Of a stretch of DNA of 64,000 bases, positions 24,158-35,174 are shown piece by piece. Source of the stretch: Cryptomeria japonica. Lineage: Eukaryota; Streptophyta; Pinopsida; Cupressales; Cupressaceae. The stretch lies in assembly GCF_030272615.1 (NCBI RefSeq), contig NC_081414.1, forward strand, positions 338,874,502 through 338,938,501, written 5' to 3'. The first letter of the stretch is position 1; each line of letters opens with the position of its first letter. The notes beneath the pieces were generated by a model. It saw only the letters and a program-made list of their open reading frames with translations. It was not told the DNA's origin and did not search any database. Both the position numbers and the translations under genes were made by a program.

Positions 24158-26326
24158 CCAGGACCAAGAGGGACATCATCCATGATACATGGTAGGGATG
24201 AGGAGGACAGAGGGAGCACCCAATGATAGAGGCACGTGCTCCTTAGGACAGAGACAGATGTAGTTTGACATTATGTAGTCAGCCTGCGAGCCATACTTAG
24301 GATAGACAGTCCAATTTTGTACTCCGATATTATGTGTGTTGACTTATGTTTATTTTCCATGTATGGATGACTTATGCAATGTCTATGTACCATCATGGAA
24401 CATGTATGGATGTATTTTTTTTGTGTGTTTTTGATGCATTGATAATATTAAATGGATAAAATGCTTGATATGATGCTTGATGTGATGTTTGATATAATGC
24501 AAATGTACTAACCAAATGGATGCAGGATGCAGCGTATGTTTTTGGAGATCGGAGCACTAGACCGAACTAACTATCCGAACAGACAGAAGAAATGTTAGTA
24601 AGAAGAAAATGAGATGGAGGACAGTTAGAGATGAAGAAAAACTTGCTTTCAGTAATGCACTTTGTAGGTGAGAACCTTTATTTTATGTAGCAAAATGGAT
24701 GCGTAGCATCATGGAATTAAAGGCTAGAGCTGAAATGCAACCCTTTTTGCAAAAGACAGACACATTACAGACAAACAACAATCACAACAAAAACGAAAGG
24801 GACCATGAACCATCCCGGTCACTCTAAATCACTCAGTGACATCATCGAGCAACATAGGAACATGATCGAAGCCAAAGATAAATCAGTAAAAAGATAAGAT
24901 ACACAAATTCCAACAAGTCAAACAAACATCTTGATCTTCATTGTCAAAAGTTGAAAGTGCTGATAGGACGATCATGCTGTCTGGTTTCAGGGAATGCGGT
25001 ACCCCGTCTAAGACAAGACATAGTCTGGTTTCGAGTATACCACACCTTGTATAAGACTCATGATAATGGTGACAAGGACAAATAAATTTGTGGTTGATTG
25101 ATATGACAAGTGTGATTAGTTTGAATGTCTGGTTTGATTGAAAAGTTCATTTGTTTAAGCATGATTTCATTAAAGCATAGTGTATGATTGCGTGTCATCG
25201 GAGGGATGCTTAGTGATCTGTCTTATGCACAGACTGGTTATTTATTGCAAAATGCTTTTCGAGTTTTTACAATTTTTTTGTGTTCATTTTTTCAAGACTT
25301 TATTTGATTTTTTTGGATTATTTCAGGACATTTTCCAATTTTTTTGGATTATTTCAAGACATTTCTCAATTTTTTTGGATTTATTTTAGGACATTTTTCA
25401 AATTTTTTCTTGGATTATTTCACGACATTTTTCAATTTTTTTTGAATTATTTCAGGACATTTTTCAATTTTTATGATTTTGCCCCCAGTGTCTAGCAAGG
25501 CATGGAATATGACAGGTGAATAAATAGGCTTTCTGAAATGATGGTGGATAGAGGGAAGACAAAGGCCTTTTATTATGGAGATAATGGGACAAGAGACTGG
25601 ATATGACAATGTAAAGCAGGAACATGGCATGAGGGACATGTCAAGAGGTTTTTGAAACCATGTTTTGCATTTCACGTCCTTATGTCAAATGAAGATTAAG
25701 GGATAGAAAGAGTGTATGGATAGTGATAAGATATGGATAGGATAAGCAAGACCAAGAATGGATAAGGGACAGGGACTGAAGGTCGGGATAGGATACAGGA
25801 TAGTGGCAGAAAGTTGCAATAAGCCAGGGAATATGGATGAAAAGTTGTAATAAGCAAATGGATAAAGACCAAAAGCTATGATAGACTAAAAGTTGCAAAC
25901 AAGATGCATGATGCTCATGGCGATCCTTAGCATTGTCAAGATCAAAGGTGGAAAGGGAAACTAGACATGAGGGACAATAGGATAAAGGAGGAGTATGACA
26001 TGGTATGATAGGATAATGAACGGCAATAGGATATGAAGGAGGAAACCTACCCCCAAGTGAGGTGTGCAAGAAGTTCATGGATTACGCATGACACCTGTTT
26101 GCTAGATTTTCATCACGATACTTGCCCAAGGTGCCTATTTGCCAGGTTTTCACCAGTGGCCTTTTTCAATAGAAGATGGACACATGATAGGGGATGGAAG
26201 AAGGACTCAAGCATATTATTGTTTGGATAGTAACCTTGAAATAAATGGACCATGACCTTTGAAAGTATGCTCAAAAATGTTGGTAGGATGAGGACATGGA
26301 AAATGAGATGAAACTAAGGCAAGGAT
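24158..26326. other. Spacer between the convergent ORFs of D
   Basis: This lies between the 3' ends of the antisense PMD ORF and the sense ORF. No recognised gene. It holds the T-rich minisatellite at 25304-25480. A 132-codon minus-strand frame at 25680-26078 is Ser/Leu/Pro-rich without motifs and is probably chance. Confidence 0.5.
25304..25480. repeat. T-rich minisatellite, about 35-bp unit, five copies
   Basis: Repeated unit close to TTGGATTATTTCAGGACATT followed by TTTCAATTTTTT, with copies varying at a few bases. It yields a phenylalanine-rich chance translation. Confidence 0.85.
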
Positions 26327-29288
26327 TTATGTAAAGGATTGTATCAAAGGGATCGAAGGATGAAAAATATGCATTGGATAATGGATAGGGTATTGGAAGA
26401 ATTGGGCTTCAGTGGATGGAAATGAAGGCAAGATCAACATTGGTACACACCTTGAGGGGTGATGGACTGATGGAGGAAAAATGTATTTTGGATATTGAGA
26501 TTTTGACGAAGGAAAGGCTATGGATTTTGGGACATAAGGGCCCAAAATGGATGAAGAAGGTGATGGAGGAATAGATTTGAGAGGGTTGGATGGAGGAATA
26601 GAAACTTTGGATGCCAAGTTGGATGTTTCTTTAGGCTTTTGTGCTTCAAGGAGCCGCTTAGGGATCCACATGGTTTTTGATTTTTCATGCTTTTGTGGTT
26701 CCTTGGAGTGCATTGCTTGCACAAGGGATTTAGGAACCCATATAGATTTTGACTTTGCTTTATTTTGCTCAGTGGACCTTTGTGGCCTTTTGGATATTTC
26801 TTTTTCTTTATAGATCATATTGTTCTTTGTTTTGACATGTCGATTATATTGGACATGTTGATCCTTGAATACATGTGGATTGCTAGACTTATGACTTTTA
26901 TACTTGGCATCCAAATTGCTTGGAGGGGGAAAGGAATGCATGGATGGATAGGAATGAAATGGACTTCTTTTGGATGGATGAAATTTACTCAAGTATGTGT
27001 GCCTTTGCTGACGTTGCATAGAGGACGAAGGGATATAAGGACCTAAGATGGATGGGAGGTATGATGGGGAAGGGATATGTTTGGATTGTGATGGAGGGAT
27101 ACCAACATCTTGAGAGTGAGTTGTGTAGACATGACCTTTAAGATCTTCTTTGATATGGAGGGGTTCTTTCTCATGAAGGTCTACTCCTTTGCCTTTATGA
27201 ATATCTTGACTTGTAGGATTCTCTTTTCTTTGGGAAGAATACGCGATTCCATTATGGGGTGGATATGATATGAGAGAAATAATGAGACCTTGAAGTGGGT
27301 CGGATTGCACCAAAGTGGAAGAACTCATTATGCATGTCGAGGGTTCATGAACATCTTGCACTGACACATTAGAATCATGAGGGGGACTAGGATTGTGTAG
27401 TGGACATGGTTCAATGATAGGCTTTTCAAGAGATGGAATGGGAGAAATAATGGGATCATCAAAAGAAATGCGATCTTGGAGTGTATATGGAGGATTAAGA
27501 CAAGGAGATGGAGGAACAAAAGGATCTTGTGGAGGATCTGAAGGAATGATAGGGTCTTGTGTTGGAAATGAATTTGCAAGGATACTTTGATCTTGACAAG
27601 GAGGAAGATCATTGGATTCCTCTTTAAAGGTGCTTTGCTCTTGACTTTCAATGGGATCATCATAAAGGATCGAAAGGATATCTTGATCTTTCTCAGGAAG
27701 TGGAATGTCAATGGGATTTGAAAGGACATTGTGGTCATGAAATGGAAGGGGATCATTTGGGATTGGATGAACTGGGATATCTTGATCTTGCTCGGGGAAT
27801 GGAGTATCAATAGGACTTTGGATAGGATGGACAAGAATAGGGGAATCATCATGAGTTTCTGGGAAGATGAGATCCTGGTCAACAATTGGATGGGATGATA
27901 AGGTTTCAGGATCTTGATCTTGATCTGTTTTAACACGCATTTCAATCTTGATCTGTTTTAACACGCATTTCTTTATGCTTTAAATTATCCTCTTGACATG
28001 GGGTTAGACTTTGGATATGCATGGGGGATTCTGACAAGGGATCAATGGTTTGGCATGAAGGAAATGCACTTTGAACATTTGTGATGGATTCTGGCAAGGA
28101 ATCAATGCTTGAACATGAGGAAGAGGGACTTTGAATGGGGTCCTCTAAAACAGGTAATGGCAATAAAGTGCATGGTGGCATTGGGTCTTGTATTTCTGAA
28201 ACATGAAAAGGATGTGCATCATGAATTGGATTATCGTGGCAATCAATTATGGATAGCCCTTAGGCAATTTCATCCTTGGGTGTATTGTTTGATGAGGACA
28301 ATATGGAAGGTTCTTGTGAAACTTCTAGAGGTGTAGGGATAGATGCCACTGGAGAGTCAATTTGCTTGTGAGGGGATGAGGCATTGCTAGACATAAGTGT
28401 ATTATTTTGATCTTCCTCAAAGAACTCACTTGGTAATTTCCTTAAGATCATTGCAATAAAGCCACTTTTCTTTCAAGGTTTTGACATAGTTGAATCTGGA
28501 ATTTGAACTTGTTTGGCAAGGAGTTGGTTCTGATATGATGTCATTTTTTGATATTGAACTAGATGTTGATCAAATTGGTTTGACATGTTCAAAATTTGGC
28601 TTGGTGCATGTTGCAAGCTTTGTTTTTGAATTTTTGGTTGTGGTTGTTGACATTGATATTCCACCATTGGTTGAACTATTTGTGGACATTGTATAGTTGG
28701 TTGGACATATTGTTGAAATTGAACCATTGGTTGTGTTGGTTGAATATGTTGGACAATTGGTTGAACCATTGGTTGTATTGGTTGAAAATCTGATTGATAG
28801 TAAACACCTTTTTGTTCTTGTTGTGGAGGAACATAATGTTGAAATTGATGTTGTCTCTTTTCTTGAAATTGTTTCATCATCTCTATTTGGGAGAGAACTA
28901 GTATGTCTGATCATTCAAGAAGAGATCTTACATCAATTGGCTCAATCTTTGGATTTCGACCTAGAAATTTTTGAAACATTTTGGACATTTGTGATCTATT
29001 CTTCTCAATGTTTTTCACTCTTTGTTCCAAAATCTCATTTTCTTGAGCTAGTTTCTCCTCTAGTTTTTGTATTTGGACATTTACATCATCATGATAAGTT
29101 TGACCCAAGTTCTGAGACATGTATAGATTGGATTGACATGATTGATTGCTCAATTGTGATGACATGGCTTCGTAAGAAGGTTGAGACCTCATTTCAACAA
29201 ACATGTCACTATGCAATGCAACTAATGGGATTGACAAATGCAAGCTAAAAGGATGACAATGCAACTTAATGTTTTTGTACCTTTTCAA
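26327..29288 (-). pseudogene. Large proline-rich sense ORF of element D
   Basis: The sense-strand protein of D, about 990 codons, unrecognised. Four open pieces from 29288 to 27942 share one frame; a 28-bp tandem duplication at 27917-27972 shifts the frame, and the last 545 codons (27964 to 26327) are open. Order: a short coiled coil (IQKLEEKLAQENEILEQRV, with FLGRNPKIEPIDVRSLLE), a Gln/Pro-rich region with repeated QPMVQ and QPIVQ, a long Pro/Asp/Gln-rich region (many QDQ and DDP strings), then a basic region with two WVPKSL/WIPKRL repeats and ILGPY(I/V)P twice. No Retrotrans_gag, zinc knuckle or enzyme motif. By position it replaces gag-pol, and a structural role is a guess. I cannot place the start with confidence. 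Confidence 0.6.
27917..27972. repeat. 28-bp tandem duplication causing a frameshift
   Basis: The unit ATCTTGATCTGTTTTAACAC.. occurs at 27917 and again at 27945. Its length, not a multiple of three, explains why the sense ORF of D changes frame exactly here. Confidence 0.9.
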
Positions 29289-31337
29289 GATTTTGACAAA
29301 CTTTTAGGGATGCAAATCTAAAAAGAGACCCTTAGGAAATTGAAATGATGTCTAGAATTCAAAGGACAAAAGGACCGAGTAACAAAAGGACAAAATGACA
29401 ATGTCTCCCCTATATGCTTGGATACTAAGCTAGGTTTGACCAAATGACAATAATGACAAAAAGAGAAAAGGTTTGATAAGGTCTAGACTTCCTAACAATG
29501 ACTTAGGGTTTATTCAAAGATTTGGATTACTCAAGTATGACAAAACCTAGTTTTGACACTATATGCTAAGGGACAATTACTATGCAAGTGACCCTAATAT
29601 GATATGATAATGACCTAAGCTTAATGAAGAAACCTAGGGTATGCAAATGCAAATGTATGACAATGTCAACCTAAGTTTGAATTATGAAATGGTATTACTC
29701 TAATGCAAGAGGACACATGCAAAATGGATGACCCTTATTGATATTCAAAGGAGTATGACCTAGGTGAAACTTAACCTTGGTAATTGACAATGAATTTGCA
29801 AAATGCAAACCTAGGATGAACCTAAATCTAAGTGACATGAATGTTGAGACAAGATTTTGAAAAATGTTTGACAACCATGTTTGAAGGTGTTTTTGAACTT
29901 TGTTGGATGAAATGTTCTTGTGTTTAACCTTGTTTTGAATCAATTTGTCTTGTTTTGAAATGAGACACAACTCAACTTTTGACAAGCAAAGAAGACAAGA
30001 TATTTCAACTTAGACTCAAGACAATCATGCTCATTCACACATTTCTTATGGTAGGCAAGGGCAGTAGGTACTTGAGAGGTAGACTCGTTATGAGATTCAA
30101 GGAGAATACATAGATGCTTGACCCCACGGGCTCCCCTCCATGGCACTCACTTCTCAGGGCAGCCAAGCATCAGTCCCCATGGCGAACTTAGTATCTCTTC
30201 CAAGTATCCGAACTTGTCCTTCTCAAGCAACTAGAAGGATTTTTTGCCTCTAAATACAAGGTGTTTAGTAAGGATTTCTATTAAGCGTTACTCCTTGGTG
30301 TCACGCAACCATGATTGAGACATTAAGCCCACCAAGATACCAAACAAATGTAGTCACGCAAGCATGATTTAGACCTTGAGGCCCTACTTAGATGTTGATA
30401 TGAGAAAGAGTCCAAGGGTCATCACTTCCCAAGTAACTACAATTCCCACGTAACCCTTCCTTCAAAGCTTTCGCCCATTAGGTACTTATTTATAGTGAGT
30501 TAGAATGCCAAGGTATTCTAGCTGTACTCACTTTGGGTCATTCCCTTCTCACGATTGTCACTTGCTTGCAAAAGAAAGAAAATGGTCGAGAAGGCAGGCC
30601 CTCTAAAGGTAACAAACAATCTGAACCAAGAGAATGGTATCGAAGATCTGGATTTCTGATCACCCTAAGAAGGATGAGAGCATACTCTCCTACTCCAATG
30701 TCAAACTCAACAATCAAAGCAAACACACGTTCATTCCATCCTATTTAGCAATCATACTAGGTGCCTAATTATGAATTACAAACACCAAGTTTAGTTGGTG
30801 TACAAGGCAACCTGCAAAACCACCAAGTCAGAAGTTTAATTTGCTTGATCTTTGACTAGCGAACCTGCATAAAATTTGTTAGTAGTTTCATCTTTGTCTT
30901 TGCCATGCATAATGCCAAGGTGGTGCACAAAGAATCAGTACCAAAAAAACCAGAATGCAATAAACAGAATGAAAAATACAAAGTAATTTGCAAGCAAAAA
31001 CACTAGTTTTACCCTTGTTTCTGGCCTTACACAAGCACAGAATGTCTCAACACAGGCACAGGATGTCTTTCTTACACAGGTGCAGGATTGCTTACACAGA
31101 TGCATGATTACTCACACAGGCACAGGATTGCTCACACAGGCATAGGATTGCTCACACAGGCGTAGGATTCCTCACATAGGCGTAGGATTGCTCACAAAGG
31201 CACAGGATTACTCACACAAGCACAGATTGCTTGACACAGGCATAGAAGTTCTCAAAAAATCCTGCATTACCCTATTTCTTGGGTTTTTCACCTGCAAATC
31301 AACTCAAAAGCACTCAAAAGCATGATTAGGGGGTTAG
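29289..31337 (-). other. Leader region of element D
   Basis: About 2 kb between the primer site and the sense ORF, with no supported gene on either strand. A 71-codon plus-strand frame at 30533-30748 lacks features. It ends in the minisatellite at 31024-31260. Confidence 0.5.
31024..31260. repeat. CACAGG minisatellite near the 5' end of D
   Basis: About eleven imperfect copies of a roughly 20-bp unit, GCTCACACAGGCACAGGATT. Related motifs occur at 22127-22250 near the other end of the same element. Confidence 0.85.
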
Positions 31338-31355
31338 TTCACGTCGGGTTCACCA
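31338..31355 (-). promoter_or_regulatory. Primer binding site of D, matching tRNA-Trp
   Basis: The minus strand reads TGGTGAACCCGACGTGAA, complementary to the 3' end of plant tRNA-Trp as I know it (..TTCACGTCGGGTTCACCA). It is separated from the LTR by five bases. Other elements with a visible primer site in the window use initiator tRNA-Met. Confidence 0.8.
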
Positions 31356-31360
31356 ATTAA

Positions 31361-32606
31361 TGTAGCTAGGAAATTGGAAATCATCAAAGCAAATAGTATT
31401 AGTAATCTAGCTCAATCACGAAAGCTCAAATGCAATGATCAATCCTAAACACACTCAATAAAGACATGAAAACAAGACATTCAAGATTGAAAACTAAGCA
31501 AACCAAATGCAGAATTGCATGTCTCCTTCATGTGGCTCCATTGTCCTTCTTTCTCCTTCAAATAGCTTTGTTTGTGGCTCTCACTTACTAGTGCATAAGC
31601 ATGATGTGAAAGCAAGTAGACAAGATTGTAGTGCAAGAATACTCGAAGCGTGATTGATTCGACCAGGGATTAGGGATTCAAAAAAGTGATTCAAAAAAGT
31701 GATTAGATTAGGATTGAAGAAATTCATCCAATTTATAGACAAATTGGAGAAAAGATCAAATTAGCATGAAGAGATTCAAATAGAAATTGCAAATCAAAAA
31801 ATGTCAATTATGACAAATTATGACAAATTGAAATGTCATTCCCATGAAATTAGGAGAAAAATAGGAGGAAATTGAATTAGAAATTAGGAAAATTAGAAAA
31901 TAGGAAAATAGGAATTAGGAAATTAGAAAATGAGGAAATTAGGAATTTAGTGAATAAAATCATGAAACCCTAAAAGATGAATTAGAAATGCAAGGATGAC
32001 AATTAGGTCTTGACAAAGGATAATTGATATCGATTCGATTTGATCATGATTTTGACTTGATAAAAAACCAATGCTTATAAATGATGTGATTGATAAATGC
32101 ACCAATTGACGAGGGACAATGACTAATTGATCCAAATTGACATTATTGAGAAAGACGACGATCGATGACAAATTGATCGCAAAATGACAAAATTGACAAG
32201 AGGACAAGGATCGATGACAAAATAGATCACAAGATGACAAGATTGATGACAAATTGATCAAAAGACAAGAATCGATGACAATTATCAATCGCATGATGAC
32301 AAGATTAATAAGAGGACAAAACCCTAATTAGGATTGACGATGTCCAAAATGATGACAAATGAATACGCACATAGATGCGATAGGATAAGATTGACCAAAA
32401 TCATGATTGATATTGTTATCGACAAGACCAAATTTGAAAGTGAGACAGATGAAGGATGTAGAAGAAGGACTCGATGCTCGCAAATGATAAAGACCAAGTG
32501 TGAATCATAGGAAAAACTTAATGTGATGCAAAAACCCTAAAATAAGGCAATGCGCCAAATGTTAAAGTATGATTCCGCAAGCACTGACCATTTTTAGACA
32601 TCTACA
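31361..32606 (-). repeat. 5' LTR of element D
   Basis: 1,246 bp; shorter than its partner because of the deletion described at 20773-20930. It ends against the ATTTC target duplication. Confidence 0.9.
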
Positions 32607-32611
32607 ATTTC
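32607..32611. repeat. Target site duplication of element D, right copy
   Basis: ATTTC, identical to 20179-20183. Confidence 0.9.
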
Positions 32612-34373
32612 CAACCACAAGCAACTTTGACCCACAAGTCCAACCACCATGGTGGAATGACTCACATTATTGTGATTATCATCGAAACAAGTGGCATAAC
32701 ATAAATTATTGCATGAGGTTGAAGAAAATAGTTCAAGACATGATAGACAAAGGAGACTTAACGGTCGATGGTCATAAAACCAATGGTGACCATGAAGCTT
32801 TAAAAAATCCTCTTCTCAATTACGATGAGGGAGGAGCATCAACATCAAACAACACCAAAGGAGCTCATATCAATCACATATACAAAAACACCATCAATCA
32901 CATATCGACATATTACAATCAATTCAATGTCATAAAAATCAAAGATAAACAAGAACATGCGTCAATAAATGTGACAACAAGAGCTCAGAAATATGTCTTG
33001 AAGGGAAACGCATAAAGAGCAACAAATCTTCCAAAATCTCAATATAACTTGGTTGACCAACTACGGAGAACACTATCTCAACTATCTATACTTGAGTTGC
33101 TCAAACTTTTACCAAAACATAAGGATATCTTGGAGCAAGCTCTTGTCGAAACAACTATTCCAATGATTTGGCTATTGATCGGTTCCAAGCCATGGTGGCC
33201 CATATGAAGGTACCACATAACATATCTTTTTCTAAACATGATGATGTCTCTTTGAATTATCCACATAATACCCCACTACATATCAAGGTATTAGTCTATA
33301 AACATCGGGTAAAAAGAGTATTAATATATGGAGGAGCTGATCTCAATATATGTACTCTAAAGCTTATCCATGAATTGGGATTTTTTGAGCAAGCTATTGA
33401 TCCCAAAAACAAAATCACTATCAAAGGCTATGATGTTGAAGAAAGATCATCTGAAGGAACTATGAACTACCCATTTAGGTAGGTCCTATATAAAGAGACA
33501 CAATGTGCCAAGTCTTGGACATAAACTTGACATACAATATACTATTGGGTTGTCCATGGACCCATGAAATGCAAGTAGTGCCTTCCACATACCATCAATG
33601 TCTCAACTTCCCTTACAATGGTCAAGAAGTTTCAATATTTGTAGATACTAACCCTTTTCAGTAGTGCAATACTATGGGGGTAGCTCAAGATAGCCTAGTT
33701 CTACACAATAGGGAGGCCCAAGCTTCCTCGTCATCCAACCATTAAGAAGAACTCAAGTCTTTATCCATGAACTTCAAGAAAAAGATGAAAATTAAGGAAC
33801 ATGGCATGGGGGAGTACTCTTTTGAACCCTTGTGTCTATCTAAGTTGCCAACTTCACCAAGGTCTTATGGACAACCTCCAACATCAAGACATCAAGAAGC
33901 ACAACCCATCACAAATTTTGATGGTAAATTTAACCAAATGGGGACACTGGCTAAAGAATCAGAAGATAAAGACATCCTTAGCTGGATATACAAGGATGAG
34001 GAAGAAATTAGAGCTTCTACCCTAGAAGTAGTTGTACCAACATAACAATATGGAAATAGATTCCCGATCATGCAACAAATGAGATACAAAGGAAAAGGAC
34101 CTATTGGCACGCATCATGAAGGCATCATAAAACCCATACAACCCCATTCACAATTTACAAAAGACAAAGAAGGACTTGGGTATGAACAACATATTTCACT
34201 TGTACAAATGAGAGCTCGTCATCAAAAACCTCAATGGAAAGAAAAGAAAAAACATAAAGAAGACTCATGGAAAGAAGCACTAAGCCAATCAACATAAAAG
34301 ACAAGGAAGGAACAAAAACATGAAGAAAACAAGAGACGACAAGAAGAAATCGCTATTCAAAGGGAGGAAGCTT
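32607..34373 (+). pseudogene. Element E Gag end, protease and pol linker
   Basis: This continues the E gag after element D. The zinc-binding motif YCDYHRNKWHNINYC has Cys and His at the right spacing but Trp where Gly is usual. It is followed by the conserved MRLKKIVQDMIDKGDLTVDGH stretch (33 codons in). The protease region (about 33240-33480) reads RVLIYGGADLNICTLKLI; the aspartate expected in the IDGGA motif is Tyr (codon TAT at 33327-33329), so it would be inactive. The rest to 34373 is a Lys/Gln-rich linker with stops and frame changes, cut by the LTR of B-plus. Confidence 0.8.
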
Positions 34374-34517
34374 TGTTGGCATTATGTTGTCATTGATGTC
34401 AATCAAGATGGGATGACTATCGGTAGATCGGATGTATGTGCAACACTGCCATGGAGGAGTACATGATGTGATATCTTGGATATCACCTTGTGATGCAAGA
34501 ACACCAGTACATTATCA
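34374..34517 (+). repeat. 5' LTR of B-plus, first segment
   Basis: Starts TGTTGG at 34374 and shares GATATCTTGGATATCACC and CTTGTG(A/T)TGCAA with the outer end of the B-minus LTR. It is cut by element C and resumes at 42520. Confidence 0.8.
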
Positions 34518-35174
34518 TTTTCACAAAAGGAGATTGTTAGCATCTCAGTAAGTTTGTTTGTATGAGGATATTGAGAAGGTTGTTGGAGATTGTTGATATA
34601 ATTGAGAAAGGATGATTACTATCTTAATAATATTATTTTTTCATTGATGTCAAGAAATTGATTTTTTGATACAATATGATGTTGCCATATCTTAATGATT
34701 ATGTTTTGATAAGTATAAAGATGTTGGTAAGAGACACATAATGAATGTGAAAATAAAAGGGGAATAATAAGTTATTCAATGGGCAACTATTACCGAGTTA
34801 GACAGTGATGAGATTATGTTGTTTTGATTGTTTTGAATACTCATACATAGGATATCAAAACAATCAAAACAACATAATCTCATCACTATCTAACTCGGTA
34901 ATAGTTGCCCATTGAATAACTTATTATTCCCCTTTTATTTTCACATCCATTCTGTGTCTCTTACCGACATCTTTATACTTATCAAAACATACTCATTAAG
35001 ATATGGCAACATCATACTGAATCAGAAAATCAATTGCTTGACATCAATGACAAAATAATATTATTAAGATAGTAATCATCCTTTCTCAATTATATCAACA
35101 ATCTCCAACAACCTTCTCAATATCCTCATACAAACAAACTTACTGAGATGCTAACAATCTCCTTTTGTGAAAAA
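34518..35174. repeat. Large inverted repeat (two arms of about 320 bp)
   Basis: Arm 34518-34836 and its reverse complement 34855-35174 flank an 18-bp spacer. By eye the arms are about 95% identical. Each holds a polypurine-type stretch (TTTTCACAAAAGGAGAT) plus the first 300 or so bases of the C LTR. After 35174 the LTR resumes at AATAATAAGTTATTCAATGG, so that part is present three times. RNA across it could fold into a long hairpin. Confidence 0.9.

Larger units (their letters stand above)
20184..32606 (-). mobile_element. Element D: 12.4-kb pol-less LTR element with antisense PMD ORF
   Basis: A structurally complete minus-strand element: perfect ATTTC target duplications, LTRs at 20184-21582 and 31361-32606 (TGTAGA to AGCTACA in minus sense), a tRNA-Trp primer site and a polypurine tract. 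By eye the LTRs differ at roughly 30 sites outside one 152-bp deletion, about 97% identity, so it is much younger than element E, into whose gag it inserted. The interior has a 2-kb leader, a proline-rich sense ORF (29288 to 26327), a 2.2-kb spacer and an antisense plant-mobile-domain ORF (22430-24157). No gag core, RT, integrase or RNase H is visible. It resembles a large non-autonomous derivative of a Ty3/gypsy Tat-like parent. Confidence 0.88.

Noticed and set aside
25280-25495. 71-codon Phe-rich frame resembling a membrane peptide
   Set aside because: It is the translation of a T-rich minisatellite.
27328-27945. 205-codon minus-strand frame
   Set aside because: Overlaps the proline-rich ORF of D in another frame; Leu/Ile/Phe-rich without motifs.
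31024-31260. Possible CRISPR array
   Set aside because: Units are contiguous imperfect tandem copies without unique spacers, in plant-type DNA; a minisatellite.
34378-34517. Possible second LTR of element C
   Set aside because: It matches the outer end of the B LTR and not the C LTR.
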